Shown: one piece after another, positions 9,641 through 18,376 of the stretch | Position numbering within the stretch: position 1 is the first letter of the stretch | How the letters are laid out: each line of letters starts with the position of its first letter | From: Lachnospiraceae bacterium | GTDB taxonomy: Bacteria > Bacillota > Clostridia > Lachnospirales > Lachnospiraceae | DNA: 64,000 nt | Direction of reading: 5' to 3' | Assembly: GCA_910574885.1 (NCBI GenBank) | Contig: CAJTDD010000008.1 | Span: 1-64,000, forward strand | The notes under the pieces: model-generated | Told to the model about the DNA's origin: nothing | The model's input: only the letters and a program-made list of their open reading frames with translations | Database searches by the model: none | Program-made: the position numbers and the translations under genes

Positions 9641-9877
9641 GTGGAAAATACAGCATTACAGCAATATTACAGGACATTAGAAGAAGATAAGCGGCAGATA
9701 GATACATATTCCGTGTTGCTGGACAATACGGTAAAAAACTTGAAAAATATGAGTCTGCGGGGAAGGAGCCGGGCTATGTACTTAGAAACAGTTTATCAGG
9801 AACAAAAGAAAACATATCTTGATGTCCCAAAATGGAGATTTTTTGCAGATGTGAATATGAAAGCAGGAAAAAAATAA
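9641..9877 (+). CDS. small conserved-looking hypothetical protein (78 aa)
   Basis: GTG start after GTGGGAGGTTGATGGA, 17 bases downstream of the primase-like gene. The product is highly charged and helical (LEEDKRQIDTYSVLLDNTV and on), with no membrane span and no recognised motif. Spacing and ribosome site argue that it is expressed with the gene before it. It could be an accessory or anti-defence protein, but nothing in the sequence shows this. Confidence 0.55.
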   Translation: MENTALQQYYRTLEEDKRQIDTYSVLLDNTVKNLKNMSLRGRSRAMYLETVYQEQKKTYLDVPKWRFFADVNMKAGKK

Positions 9878-9915
9878 AGAGAGTCTGTTTTGTAGGTCAA
9901 TATTAGGAGGAATAT

Positions 9916-10962
9916 ATGGATTTCAGTCAATTTAAAGAGGAATTAAGAGATACCTTATCAAAAAAGATTTCAAAAGAGGTGGGCGGCACACTGGAATTTG
10001 GGACGGCATTGAAAAATGGAGGACCACAGGAAGTCATTATATATAAATGTAAGAATGGAAAAAATGGAATCCGAATTGGTATTTCTGATAGTTATGAATT
10101 TTGCAAAAAGGGATATCCGGTTGCTCTTATAGCAGAGGAATTAATGCGAATTATAAAAGAGAATGCACCCAAATTGGAGAAGGAGTTCCAGGAAGATATA
10201 ATTAGACCGGAAAATATTATACCGGCATTGATTCCAACGAAAGGGAATGAGGAGTTATTAAAAACAATTCCCCACATTCCATTTGAAAACTTGCAAATCA
10301 TTTTTAAATTTAAGGCTGTAGATTTTTGTGATGGATTAGGGACGGTGCCTTATGTGTATATGGAAGAAATGGGGTGGGATGAGAAAAAATTATTGGAAAT
10401 AGCGATAAGCAATCCCGTGTATAAAAACGAGATTATTGTATGTCCTTTAGAGAATATTGTAATGGATTGTTCCCCAATATCAGGAGTAGATTTGGAGGAG
10501 TTAAAAGAATTGAGTCTACCGATGGTCATTGTAACAAATTCTATTCAGAACTATGGAGCTGCGGTTATTTTGGACAAGGATTTTATGGGAAAGCTATCAG
10601 AAATTTTTGAAGATAATTTGTATATAATTCCATCTAGTGTCCGTGAATGTATTATTATGCCGGAGAGTGAAGGAACGATAGATTTTTTAAAGTCGTTGGT
10701 ATACGATGTGAACCGGGCGGAAGTAGAATTAGTAGATAGACTATCGGATGATATATATGTTTTTGACCGTTTGACAAAGGAGATAGCATTGGTAACTGGC
10801 GAAAGAAAGTCTCTTGATGAAAATATTCCAGGCGAAAGGGAGGCTGAAAATTATAATGCAATGCAGGTATCTAAAAAATTATGTTTAGAGCGTGATGTAA
10901 GAGGTGGATTAATAGATACAGTGCAGTATTCAGTGGCAATTCCGCAAAGAAAGAGCCTGTAA
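9916..10962 (+). CDS. DUF5688-family protein
   Basis: A 348-residue soluble protein with an excellent start (TTAGGAGGAATATATG). The N-terminus MDFSQFKEELRDTLSKKI and the central segment KNGIRIGISDSYEFC match my memory of the DUF5688 family, common in Lachnospiraceae mobile elements. No catalytic motif or membrane span is visible. A recurring feature is a hydrophobic strand next to acidic helices. Role unknown. It is the last gene before the repeat region and oriT, so it may be an early, leading-region gene. Confidence 0.6.
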   Translation: MDFSQFKEELRDTLSKKISKEVGGTLEFGTALKNGGPQEVIIYKCKNGKNGIRIGISDSYEFCKKGYPVALIAEELMRIIKENAPKLEKEFQEDIIRPENIIPALIPTKGNEELLKTIPHIPFENLQIIFKFKAVDFCDGLGTVPYVYMEEMGWDEKKLLEIAISNPVYKNEIIVCPLENIVMDCSPISGVDLEELKELSLPMVIVTNSIQNYGAAVILDKDFMGKLSEIFEDNLYIIPSSVRECIIMPESEGTIDFLKSLVYDVNRAEVELVDRLSDDIYVFDRLTKEIALVTGERKSLDENIPGEREAENYNAMQVSKKLCLERDVRGGLIDTVQYSVAIPQRKSL

Positions 10963-10983
10963 CTGTTACTAAATGAGGAGTGT

Positions 10984-11082
10984 ATGATAATTTTGCATTG
11001 GAATAAGGAATATAATGTGGTTCTGAAAGAAATTTATTTTGCGATATGTTGGAAACGGAGAAAGAAATTTATTAGTAGCTGA
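10984..11082 (+). CDS. possible 32-residue leader ORF
   Basis: ATG preceded by ATGAGGAGTGT, 21 bases after the DUF5688 gene. It gives a short basic product ending WKRRKKFISS. There is no similarity I can name. The ribosome site is good, but the length allows chance. Confidence 0.3.
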   Translation: MIILHWNKEYNVVLKEIYFAICWKRRKKFISS

Positions 11083-11123
11083 AAGGGTTGTATTTTATTT
11101 CAACAGAACAGGAATAGTAATGG

Positions 11124-11306
11124 TAGCAAAAAAGGAGGTTAGGTAGCAGGCTTTATATTTTGATGGAGAAAGCTGCTATCAAGAATAGTAGATTGGTAGC
11201 AAAAAATTATAGATTAGGTAAAGGATAGATAGCAGATTTTAGAAACTGCTATCTATTTTCTTACCTTATCTATAAAAAACTGCTATCAACCTATCTATTA
11301 CTGCTA
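11124..11306. repeat. cluster of eight TAGCA/TGCTA motifs (iteron-like)
   Basis: Eight copies of TAGCA or its complement lie at about 11124, 11144, 11174, 11197, 11230, 11247, 11281 and 11302. Most extend to GGTAGCA or CTGCTATC. The region is AT-rich, has no gene, and sits directly before the candidate oriT. It may bind a replication or relaxosome protein; this is inference. Confidence 0.6.
11216..11266. repeat. long imperfect inverted repeat in the pre-oriT region
   Basis: Left arm AGGTAAAGGATAGATAGCAG (11216-11235) and right arm CTGCTATCTA...CTTACCT (11246-11266) pair almost completely around a 10-base loop. Two of the TAGCA motifs lie at its tip. There is no T run, so it is more likely a protein site or structured origin element than a terminator. 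Confidence 0.65.
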
Positions 11307-11325
11307 TCAGCAGTATATGGGGTAT

Positions 11326-11400
11326 TAGGGGTATCCCCTAACAAGATGGTATTTTGTACGGCAAAATCCGTATCTTGCAGAGGACTGGCAAAGCCAGTCC
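11326..11400 (+). other. oriT: candidate origin of transfer (oriT)
   Basis: Three hairpins surround a nic-like sequence. TAGGGG-TAT-CCCCTA lies at 11326-11340. ATTTTG-tacgg...CAAAAT lies at 11351-11367. A perfect GGACTGGC-AAA-GCCAGTCC lies at 11382-11400. Between the last two is CCGTATCTTGCAG, which fits the MOBP (RP4-like) nic consensus YATCYTG/C just downstream of an inverted repeat. MobC and a MOBP-type relaxase are encoded 0.6-1.0 kb downstream, the usual arrangement. The cut is predicted between G11376 and C11377. Confidence 0.7.
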
Positions 11401-11444
11401 GGACTGCTATACACTGGTTCAGAATACAAAAGGAGGAAGTGAGA

Positions 11445-12011
11445 TTGATATATGAGCAGATAAAAATAGAAAAACTGGCAGAGGATATAAAAGATTTTTT
11501 AAGAGTAAATAATCTGGCAAAGGAGTTTGTAGAACGCCTATCCAGAAGCCAACAGGCAGGTAAATGGATTCCAGAAATGATAGAAGTGATGGATAACGGA
11601 TGTCTGCGTAATGAACTAATCTGTTTCCTGACTTATCAGATTTCCATTATGGAATGTAAGGAACAGAAAGAAAAAGGGAGAACATTAAGAGATGAACTCG
11701 ATTATATGGACACAATGTCGAAAAATCAAAAATGCAGCGAGATGGAAAAAGCAGCCTGGGAAGTGGCGGAACTTTTGCAGGAATTGGACTACTTTAAATA
11801 TGCAAGTTATATGAGGTGTATGGACCAGGCGGGCGATCCGGTGAGACGTATCTATTCGGATTTAATGGATTTGGAAAAGAAACAGGAATTATCGCAGTTT
11901 CTGCTGCGTTTTCATGAGACAGAGATGGGGGAAAGAATACAGAAGGTTGTTGATTCTATATGGGAAGAAGAAAAATTGACAAGACCGCAGACAGCCACAG
12001 CAAGAAGATAA
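11445..12011 (+). CDS. hypothetical protein next to oriT
   Basis: About 188 residues from a TTG start behind AGGAGGAAGTGAGA; reading further upstream would run through the oriT hairpins and is unlikely. The protein is helical and charged with many Met/Glu/Lys, and shows no membrane span or catalytic motif. Its 3' end overlaps mobC by 52 bases, so the two are translated together. Position suggests a relaxosome accessory or a regulator of oriT processing. Family not recognised. Confidence 0.6.
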   Translation: MIYEQIKIEKLAEDIKDFLRVNNLAKEFVERLSRSQQAGKWIPEMIEVMDNGCLRNELICFLTYQISIMECKEQKEKGRTLRDELDYMDTMSKNQKCSEMEKAAWEVAELLQELDYFKYASYMRCMDQAGDPVRRIYSDLMDLEKKQELSQFLLRFHETEMGERIQKVVDSIWEEEKLTRPQTATARR

Positions 12012-12349
12012 GGAGAAGTGATAGTACGAAAAAAGAGTCGATGAAATGTAGAAAAGAAATCCGGCTGTCTAGTTCGGAACTGGAAACGTTAAAGAAACAG
12101 GCAGAAGAGGCGGGAATGTCGGACTCCTGCTTTTTGCGTTCATTAATTACCAATCGTCCCAGAGATTATCCGGTAATCCGGCAGGAACTGCAAAGATTGA
12201 ATAATGAGATAAACCATATTGGTGTAAATATCAACCAGATTACCCATAACAATAACAGCCGGTTATATTCGAGAGAAGATAAGCACCGGCTATATGTGTT
12301 TATGAAAGGATTGAAAGAACTCTTACAGCAGGTGATTGAGAAGTTATAA
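11960..12349 (+). CDS. mobC: MobC-like relaxosome accessory protein
   Basis: 129 residues. A basic N-terminus (MGRRKIDKTADSHSKKIRR) is followed by an RHH-like element (EIRLSSSELETLKKQAEEAG) and the MobC hallmark LQRLNNEINHIGVNINQITH. MobC proteins bind oriT and open DNA near nic so the relaxase can cut. The frame overlaps the upstream ORF and ends 9 bases before the relaxase. The family call is strong because of the NHIGVNINQ motif and the neighbour. Confidence 0.85.
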   Translation: MGRRKIDKTADSHSKKIRRSDSTKKESMKCRKEIRLSSSELETLKKQAEEAGMSDSCFLRSLITNRPRDYPVIRQELQRLNNEINHIGVNINQITHNNNSRLYSREDKHRLYVFMKGLKELLQQVIEKL

Positions 12350-12358
12350 GGGGAATCT

Positions 12359-13537
12359 ATGGCAATTACAAAAATATTGCATATGAAACAGGCGAAAACC
12401 GGTTATCAAGCAAAACATCTGGCGAATGGGCTGAAATATATTACGGATAAAGAGAAAACAGATGAAGGACGGTACATCGGCTGTAATAATTGTATTCTGG
12501 AAAATGCTCTGGGACAGATGGAGGAAACTAAAAAGCATTTTGGAAAGATGGGCGGGAGACAAGGGTATCATTTTATTATCTCTTTTAAAGAGAAAGAAAT
12601 AAAAGAAGAAACCGCTTTTGAACTTGTGGGACAGTTTGTAAAAGAATATCTGGGTTCTGATTATGAGGCAGTTTATGCGGTTCATAATGACACAGAGCAT
12701 ATTCATGGACACATTATTTTTAACTCGGTTCGCTGTAGTGACGGTAAAAAATATGATTTCCCAAAAGGAGAATGGGAGTACCGCATACAGCCATTAGTGA
12801 ACAGGTTATGTCAAGAACATGGCCTGTCGGTTCTGGATATGGATGAGGTAAAAGATAAGAGGGCAGGGCGGCAAAATAATAAAGATAAAAAGACAAAAAA
12901 GCCGTCTGTAACTGTAGATTCAAGCCCCAAGGAAATGGAACTTTATTATGTTTTTATACCATATCGCAACCGACATCTTACGAGACATCAGAAGGAGTGC
13001 TTTATTCGCAAATATCGTGCCGGAAAAGTACATACAAGTCCGAAAACATGGGAATACCGTCATAGTATACAGGCGTTGTCACGATTGCAGGATGAATACA
13101 TCTTTTGGGCAAAATACGGCATCAGAAACAAAGACGAGCTTCGTGCGGCGGAAACGGCGGCTGCGGACGGGCTGAGGGCAGTATATCAGAAAAAGGCGGC
13201 ACTGTCAGAGGAAAAAAGGCAGTATCAAAATGTTTTTCGTTTGCTCAAGGAAGTGGAGACGTTAGAGATGGAGGCGGAACTTTATCAAGAGGGATATCAG
13301 GAATTTGTACAAGGGTTTAAGGCATATGGAGAGGCTTGCAGAAGAATCAGAGCATTAGGATATTCTGTGGCGGAAGTAAGAGGAATTGAATTATATTTCC
13401 GAAACCGTGGGCAAGAGTTAGAAGATGAGAGGGCGCAGGCTATGAAAGAAAAGCGGATAGCCAGAAGGCTTTCTCAAAAAGTATATAGGCAGGAAATAAA
13501 CCGGGATATAAGGCGTGAGAGCAGGGAAAGAGTATAA
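12359..13537 (+). CDS. MOBP-type relaxase (MobA/VirD2 family)
   Basis: 392 residues. The N-terminal relaxase domain shows YQAKHLANGLKYI (the tyrosine region), GYHFIISF near residue 69 and HNDTEHIHGHIIFNS near 108, which holds the metal-binding histidines (HxH type). The C-terminal half is basic and coiled. The enzyme would nick oriT, stay linked to the 5' end and lead the strand into the recipient. AAGGGGAATCT precedes the ATG. It is shorter than many relaxases and carries no helicase domain; the giant helicase further downstream could supply unwinding, which is inference. Confidence 0.9.
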   Translation: MAITKILHMKQAKTGYQAKHLANGLKYITDKEKTDEGRYIGCNNCILENALGQMEETKKHFGKMGGRQGYHFIISFKEKEIKEETAFELVGQFVKEYLGSDYEAVYAVHNDTEHIHGHIIFNSVRCSDGKKYDFPKGEWEYRIQPLVNRLCQEHGLSVLDMDEVKDKRAGRQNNKDKKTKKPSVTVDSSPKEMELYYVFIPYRNRHLTRHQKECFIRKYRAGKVHTSPKTWEYRHSIQALSRLQDEYIFWAKYGIRNKDELRAAETAAADGLRAVYQKKAALSEEKRQYQNVFRLLKEVETLEMEAELYQEGYQEFVQGFKAYGEACRRIRALGYSVAEVRGIELYFRNRGQELEDERAQAMKEKRIARRLSQKVYRQEINRDIRRESRERV

Positions 13538-13600
13538 GGGAAAGATAGATAAAAAATGTTATATAGCCGGATTTGGGAGAAACCGGGGAAAGGAGAGAGA

Positions 13601-14542
13601 ATGACTGTTGAAGAACAGCGGTATCTGGAAGAATGTAAGAAAGTACTGAAGCGTGAGCAGATGGACATTATAACTATGGCAATGGATTATGGGCTGCTGA
13701 TTGCGGATATACGCAAGGTGGTGCAGAGTAATCAGAGTGCGGAGTGTATGCGTGAAATCATATACGGTATGATGGAAGGAATTGGCGAGGAAGTAGCGGC
13801 GTTTCTCTGTGAAAATGATTTTAATCAGTATCAGATGAAAGAAATTCGGGAAGGGATTGCCCATGGGCTTACATTTGAACAAGTGAAAACCTATGGGACA
13901 AAGGAAATGTCAGCCAACCGGATGAAAAAAATGAGAAAGCAGTTGGAAGAAGCAGTTCTGAAAAAGAAGGACCAGACAGAGGATGACAGCGTCCGTGATT
14001 ACATGAAGGGGCTGATGGAGATTATGGAGAATTCAATCCGGCAGTTTCAGGAAAGCAATGAGAGGTTTGAAAGCCTTTCGTCTCTCGTAAAGGAACATGT
14101 GGTGGATGAAAAAAACAGGGAAATAAAGGATTTGTATGAAAATCTGAAATATAAGGATAAGAGTATTCAGGAGCTTCAGCAGAAAGTAGCAGACCAGGAT
14201 AAGGTGATTACCGATTTACAGGAATCATTAGCAAAGAAGAGAGAGGAGTTCAGCATGGAAAAAATGGAAGTGGAACCGGCACAATCCTTTAAGAAGCGGA
14301 TGTCAAGGTGGCTTGCAGTTCGTGATAATAAGATTCCAAAGGATGTTTTTGGAGAGATTATGGAGGCAGAATTGTCAACAGAGCAGATGGAAGAAGTACG
14401 GCAGTGCATGGAACACGGACTGACAGACCAGGATATCAGCCGTGTAATCACAAATGCACCGACACCGGAAAAAATGCGGAAAATGCGGGAGATTTTGTTG
14501 TTGATGAAAAAAAGAAAGGAAGGTACGGAAAATGTTCACTGA
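13601..14542 (+). CDS. repeat/coiled-coil protein sharing a motif with the coupling protein
   Basis: 313 residues. I use the ATG at 13601 because AAAGGAGAGAGA is directly upstream; the frame can be read from 13556. Residues 19-60, 78-118 and about 275-310 are copies of one helical unit (QMKEIREGIAHGL and QMEEVRQCMEHGL, each followed by QM or KM..MR). Between them is a long coiled coil (NLKYKDKSIQELQQKV and on). A fourth copy of this unit forms the C-terminal tail of the VirD4-like protein at 15917-17959. I infer a scaffolding or substrate-recruiting role in transfer. Family not recognised. Confidence 0.65.
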   Translation: MTVEEQRYLEECKKVLKREQMDIITMAMDYGLLIADIRKVVQSNQSAECMREIIYGMMEGIGEEVAAFLCENDFNQYQMKEIREGIAHGLTFEQVKTYGTKEMSANRMKKMRKQLEEAVLKKKDQTEDDSVRDYMKGLMEIMENSIRQFQESNERFESLSSLVKEHVVDEKNREIKDLYENLKYKDKSIQELQQKVADQDKVITDLQESLAKKREEFSMEKMEVEPAQSFKKRMSRWLAVRDNKIPKDVFGEIMEAELSTEQMEEVRQCMEHGLTDQDISRVITNAPTPEKMRKMREILLLMKKRKEGTENVH

Positions 14543-14957
14543 GAACCTGGTTAAAATTTTTACGGTATTGGAAGATAACGAGAAAATGTCCCCTTGTTTT
14601 ACCCAGGAAGAAAAGCAATTTCTGTATCAGATTGCTTTTCACGAAGCCAATTTTGCGGCAGTAGATGGAATCGTCCAGCAGGCAATAGAGCTGAAAGGGA
14701 ATAGAAATCAGTTTTTGCGCAGCCATGCCGCTAGATTTCCATTAGCTCACAGCCATGTAGCAGAACAGCTTGAAAAATATATTTTTCAAGTGCAGCTTAT
14801 GTTATTTGAAAAAGAAAAAGCAAACCATATGCTGGAAGAAGTTTTAAAACGTTGCGGATTGGAAAAAGAGGTGGCGTCGCTGACATTTAAGGCAAGGGAT
14901 AAACCGGCAGAACCACAGAAAGGAAGGGCAGCAGTTCAGGCAGGAAAATCAATATAG
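14532..14957 (+). CDS. hypothetical helical protein (141 aa)
   Basis: It overlaps the preceding gene by 11 bases (translational coupling; AAGGAAGGTACGGAAA upstream). It is wholly helical by pattern, with acidic and basic stretches and an alanine-rich basic tail (EPQKGRAAVQAGKSI). There is no membrane span and no known motif. Its fixed place between relaxase-linked genes and pcfB argues for a conjugation accessory function. Confidence 0.6.
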   Translation: MFTENLVKIFTVLEDNEKMSPCFTQEEKQFLYQIAFHEANFAAVDGIVQQAIELKGNRNQFLRSHAARFPLAHSHVAEQLEKYIFQVQLMLFEKEKANHMLEEVLKRCGLEKEVASLTFKARDKPAEPQKGRAAVQAGKSI

Positions 14958-15012
14958 AAAGAGAGGCGCTGATTAAGATTGAAGATGAATATTACGAGGG
15001 AGAAGGATAGGC

Positions 15013-15915
15013 ATGAGTGAAATTCAGGACGCTGCGCAGATTATCCGGGTTTCCATGGAAGGTATGGAGATTATTATGAGGTTGGGAAAGACGAACTTGG
15101 ATTTTGTAAAGGGGGTTACGGCTGTGTTCAGGCAGGTGTTAGAGAAAGAAAAACTTTCTGGGAAAACTTCCGTCAAACAGCTTTTGAAAAACGGAGGTGA
15201 TTTACAGGTCTTTAAGTTCCCTTCGGAAAATCTTGCGGCAGTTAAGAAGATGGCAGATAAATATGGAATCCTGTATTCTATACTGCCCGATTTGAATCAG
15301 TCAGATGGAATGAGTGAGATTCTGTTCCATTCCCAGGCGGCGCCCCGTATCCGGTCTATTATGGAACAAATCCAGAATTCCAAGATTGAGTCTATGGACG
15401 ATTATTTTGCGAATGCAGAACCGGAACGGATGGAAAAGGCAGTACGGGAAGTGCAAGAAACCTACCCGGAGGATATGAAAGCAGTCACACATACGAAGCA
15501 GCAGGAAATCCGGCAGTTTTGGGAAGAAATCCAGAATAACCCAGATGTGAATGGCATTACCATTGACCGTAAAATGGTGGTGGATGAGACTGCGGAGAGT
15601 ATCAAGACACGTATTCCCTATAAAAAGAATGAATATATCTGGCTGAAAAAATCAGAGATTACATGGATTAATGAAGATAAGACGATTTATACCGGATTAG
15701 AGAAGGAAAAGGACTATGAAATTCTGGATAATGCAAACCAGCCTGTACGGAAAGCTACAGGACAGCAGTTATTCAAGCAGAGTTATGACCCAGTAAAACG
15801 GCAGATAATCGGGCGGCAGCAGAGGCGGAAAAAGAAGAAAGAAGAAGATTATCAACAGATTCGTAAAGCACTGGAATCCACTGAAAGGACATTAAGCGGA
15901 AAGAAAGGCAGATAG
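15013..15915 (+). CDS. pcfB: PcfB-family conjugation protein (DUF3801)
   Basis: 300 residues. The N-terminal 120 residues match the PcfB/DUF3801 pattern: RVSMEGMEIIMRLG, then SGKTSVKQLLKNGGDLQVF, then KKMADKYGILYSILPDL. The C-terminus is basic and charged (RRKKKKEEDYQQI). In pCF10 PcfB is a relaxosome/coupling partner needed for substrate docking at the PcfC ATPase. It lies one base upstream of the VirD4-like gene, as in other Gram-positive elements. Recognition is good. Confidence 0.82.
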   Translation: MSEIQDAAQIIRVSMEGMEIIMRLGKTNLDFVKGVTAVFRQVLEKEKLSGKTSVKQLLKNGGDLQVFKFPSENLAAVKKMADKYGILYSILPDLNQSDGMSEILFHSQAAPRIRSIMEQIQNSKIESMDDYFANAEPERMEKAVREVQETYPEDMKAVTHTKQQEIRQFWEEIQNNPDVNGITIDRKMVVDETAESIKTRIPYKKNEYIWLKKSEITWINEDKTIYTGLEKEKDYEILDNANQPVRKATGQQLFKQSYDPVKRQIIGRQQRRKKKKEEDYQQIRKALESTERTLSGKKGR

Positions 15916-15916
15916 C

Positions 15917-17959
15917 ATGAATTTAGAAAACAAAAGAAAGTTTCCTTTATGGCTGTTGCTGACCGGAGGAGTGTGTGCGGCTTATGCAGGGTATCTGTTA
16001 AGCGCCTGTTACAAGCCGGGAATGGATATTAATTATTTCATGGAACGGTTGGATATCGTTACAGGACGTTTGTTTGCTGATTATTGGAATGTTTATTCCG
16101 TAAAAACGATTGTAGGGGCTTTATGCGTTTATGTATGTGGTATGTTGATGTACATAACGAGCCAAAGAAAGTATATGCCGGGGAGAGAGTATGGAACGGC
16201 GGTGTTTGCGAATCCATATCGGATAACAAAAAAGTTTGGTGATAAAGATAATACAAAAAACCGTATCTTGTCGCAAAATCTTAGGCTGTCCATGGACACA
16301 AGAAAAACCAGGCTGAATTTGAATTTTCTGGTAATAGGAGGAAGTGGGGCCGGTAAGACGTTGTTTATGGTAAAACCAAATCTCATGCAGCTTACATCTT
16401 CTTTTATTATTACTGACCCAAAAGGAGAAATCGCAAGAGGTTGTTCGGCATTTCTAATTGCACATGGCTATAGGGTAAGAATTTTAAATCTGGTAGAGAT
16501 GGAGCGTTCCAATGGATACAATCCGTTCCGTTATATTCGTTCAGAGACGGATGTGGTTAAGCTGGTAACGAATTTGATTGCAAATACGACGCCAAAGAAT
16601 GGGCAAAGTAATGACCCTTTTTGGGAGAAAGCGGAGTCTCTTTATTTACAGGCGATTTTTCTCTATGTTTGGAAAGAAAGTCCAAAAGAAAAACGAAACT
16701 TCCGCACTGTACTGAAGCTGTTGAATGAAGCGGAAGTCCATGCGGATGGTTCGCCGTCGGATTTAGACCAGAGATTCCGGCGGCTGGAACGAAAAGACAG
16801 CACACATCCCGCAGTTTTACAGTATAACAAAGTGGTGCGGGGAGCCGGGGATACGGTGCGTAGCATTATTATCAGCGCAAATGCAAGGTTAGGTATTTTA
16901 GAAAATCCTCAAATTTTGCGGATTTTAGATAATGATGAGATGGACATTGAAGAAATCGGAACCGGTGTAGAGGGGGATAAAAATAAAAAGACAGCTCTGT
17001 TTTGTATCATTCCAGATTCGGATAAGAGTTACAATTTTCTTGTAGGTATGCTCTATTCGCAGATTTTTCAAGAATTATATTATCAGGCGGATTTTAATTA
17101 TAATGGGCGTCTCCCGGTTCATGTTACCTTTATGCTGGACGAGTTCAGTAATGTTGCGCTGCCGGATGATTTTTGTTCACTTTTAAGCACCATGAGGTCA
17201 AGGGAAATTTCCTGTATTATTATTATTCAGAATCTTGCGCAGATTAAAGCACTGTTTAAGGACACCTGGGAAACCATACCGGGTAATTGTGACACGCTTA
17301 TTTATCTGGGCGGCAATGAGCAATCTACGCATAAATATGTCAGTGAGAGTCTGGGGAAAGGGACGATTGATAAAAGGAGCAGCGGAGAGACAAGAGGAAA
17401 GAACGGGAGCAGTTCCAGAAATTATGATGTCCTGGGGCGTGAGCTGCTTACATCAGATGAAACCAGAAAACTTGATAATGATAAGTGTATTGTTCTGATT
17501 CGTGGATGTGACCCTGTTATTGACCGTAAATACAATACATTTGGACATCCATTGTTTTGTGAAAGCGAGGATGGCGGGGCGCCGCCTTATGTTCATGATG
17601 TGGGAATGGTTCAAAAGGAGGATGTAAGATTACTTAGTGAGGAATCATTTGCCTTTTTTAAGAGGAAAAAAGAAAATGGGGAACCGGTGCATATTCTGGA
17701 GATTTCAGACAATGAACTATTTGCAGAAAATACGGTTCCCCAAAAGATATTTTCAGAAGAAGAGTTGGAAAAGAACCGGCGGGAAGATGCTGTATTTGAA
17801 CTTTTGACAAAGAATACCTATAGTACAGAACAGCTTGAAGAAATACGGATTGCCGTTGGTGCAGGAATCCGTTACGAAGATATCCTAATTATTGCGGATA
17901 TCAAGAATACGGCAGAACAAATGAAAGAATTACGGCTGAAATTTACAGAGCCGGTATAG
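15917..17959 (+). CDS. VirD4/TraG-type coupling protein (T4CP)
   Basis: 680 residues. There are two N-terminal membrane spans (PLWLLLTGGVCAAYAGYLL and a second near residues 55-75). Walker A GGSGAGKT is near residue 141, followed by DPKGEIA. Walker B FMLDEFSNV is near residue 406, followed by the IIIQNLAQI segment. It is an inner-membrane hexameric ATPase that brings the relaxase-DNA complex to the secretion channel. It starts one base after pcfB. An unusual tail at about residues 640-680 (QLEEIRIAVGAGI ... AEQMKELRLKF) repeats the unit seen in the protein encoded at 13601-14542. Confidence 0.93.
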   Translation: MNLENKRKFPLWLLLTGGVCAAYAGYLLSACYKPGMDINYFMERLDIVTGRLFADYWNVYSVKTIVGALCVYVCGMLMYITSQRKYMPGREYGTAVFANPYRITKKFGDKDNTKNRILSQNLRLSMDTRKTRLNLNFLVIGGSGAGKTLFMVKPNLMQLTSSFIITDPKGEIARGCSAFLIAHGYRVRILNLVEMERSNGYNPFRYIRSETDVVKLVTNLIANTTPKNGQSNDPFWEKAESLYLQAIFLYVWKESPKEKRNFRTVLKLLNEAEVHADGSPSDLDQRFRRLERKDSTHPAVLQYNKVVRGAGDTVRSIIISANARLGILENPQILRILDNDEMDIEEIGTGVEGDKNKKTALFCIIPDSDKSYNFLVGMLYSQIFQELYYQADFNYNGRLPVHVTFMLDEFSNVALPDDFCSLLSTMRSREISCIIIIQNLAQIKALFKDTWETIPGNCDTLIYLGGNEQSTHKYVSESLGKGTIDKRSSGETRGKNGSSSRNYDVLGRELLTSDETRKLDNDKCIVLIRGCDPVIDRKYNTFGHPLFCESEDGGAPPYVHDVGMVQKEDVRLLSEESFAFFKRKKENGEPVHILEISDNELFAENTVPQKIFSEEELEKNRREDAVFELLTKNTYSTEQLEEIRIAVGAGIRYEDILIIADIKNTAEQMKELRLKFTEPV

Positions 17960-17982
17960 AAAAATGAAAAGGAGATTGATGG

Positions 17983-18315
17983 ATGAAAGGAATCATAAGA
18001 AAAGAAAAAAAGAATGTAAAAAAAGTACTCATGCAGGCGGTTGTAGTCGTAGTGGCTGCTGCGATGTTTTTTGAACAGACGGTTCTTGCGTCAGGCGTTG
18101 CTTCTGTAACACAGCCCTTGACAAATTTAAAGACATTGGTAATTAGTATCATTGGTGCGGTAGGCGTAATCATTTTGGCTAAGAATGTCATGGAGTTTGC
18201 ACAGGCATATCAACAGCAGGACAGTTCATCAATGAATAGTGCGATAAAAGGGATTGTAGCAGGACTGATTATGGCGGGCATATCATCTGTGCTTACATTT
18301 CTCGGTATCAGTTAG
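17983..18315 (+). CDS. Maff2-family small membrane protein (putative pilin/VirB2-like)
   Basis: 110 residues with a basic N-terminus and a hydrophobic signal ending at VLASG. Two hydrophobic helices follow (TLVISIIGAVGVIILAKNV and IVAGLIMAGISSVLTFLGI). Small two-span proteins of this type (Maff2/TrbC-like) sit between the coupling protein and VirB6 in Tn1549-type modules and are thought to be the pilin-like subunit. AAAAGGAGATTGATGG precedes the ATG. A hairpin follows the gene. Confidence 0.8.
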   Translation: MKGIIRKEKKNVKKVLMQAVVVVVAAAMFFEQTVLASGVASVTQPLTNLKTLVISIIGAVGVIILAKNVMEFAQAYQQQDSSSMNSAIKGIVAGLIMAGISSVLTFLGIS

Positions 18316-18357
18316 ATATGGTTGATGGAAACGTGTGTAACGGATGAAATCGAGATG

Positions 18358-18376
18358 GGGCAGAGCTTCTCTGCCC
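18358..18376 (+). promoter_or_regulatory. intercistronic hairpin after the Maff2 gene
   Basis: Perfect GGGCAGAG / CTCTGCCC with a 3-base loop and no T run, in the 91-base gap between the Maff2 gene and the VirB6-like gene. It is best read as an mRNA-stabilising or processing element that raises pilin-like mRNA relative to downstream genes. This is inference from structure and place. Confidence 0.55.
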
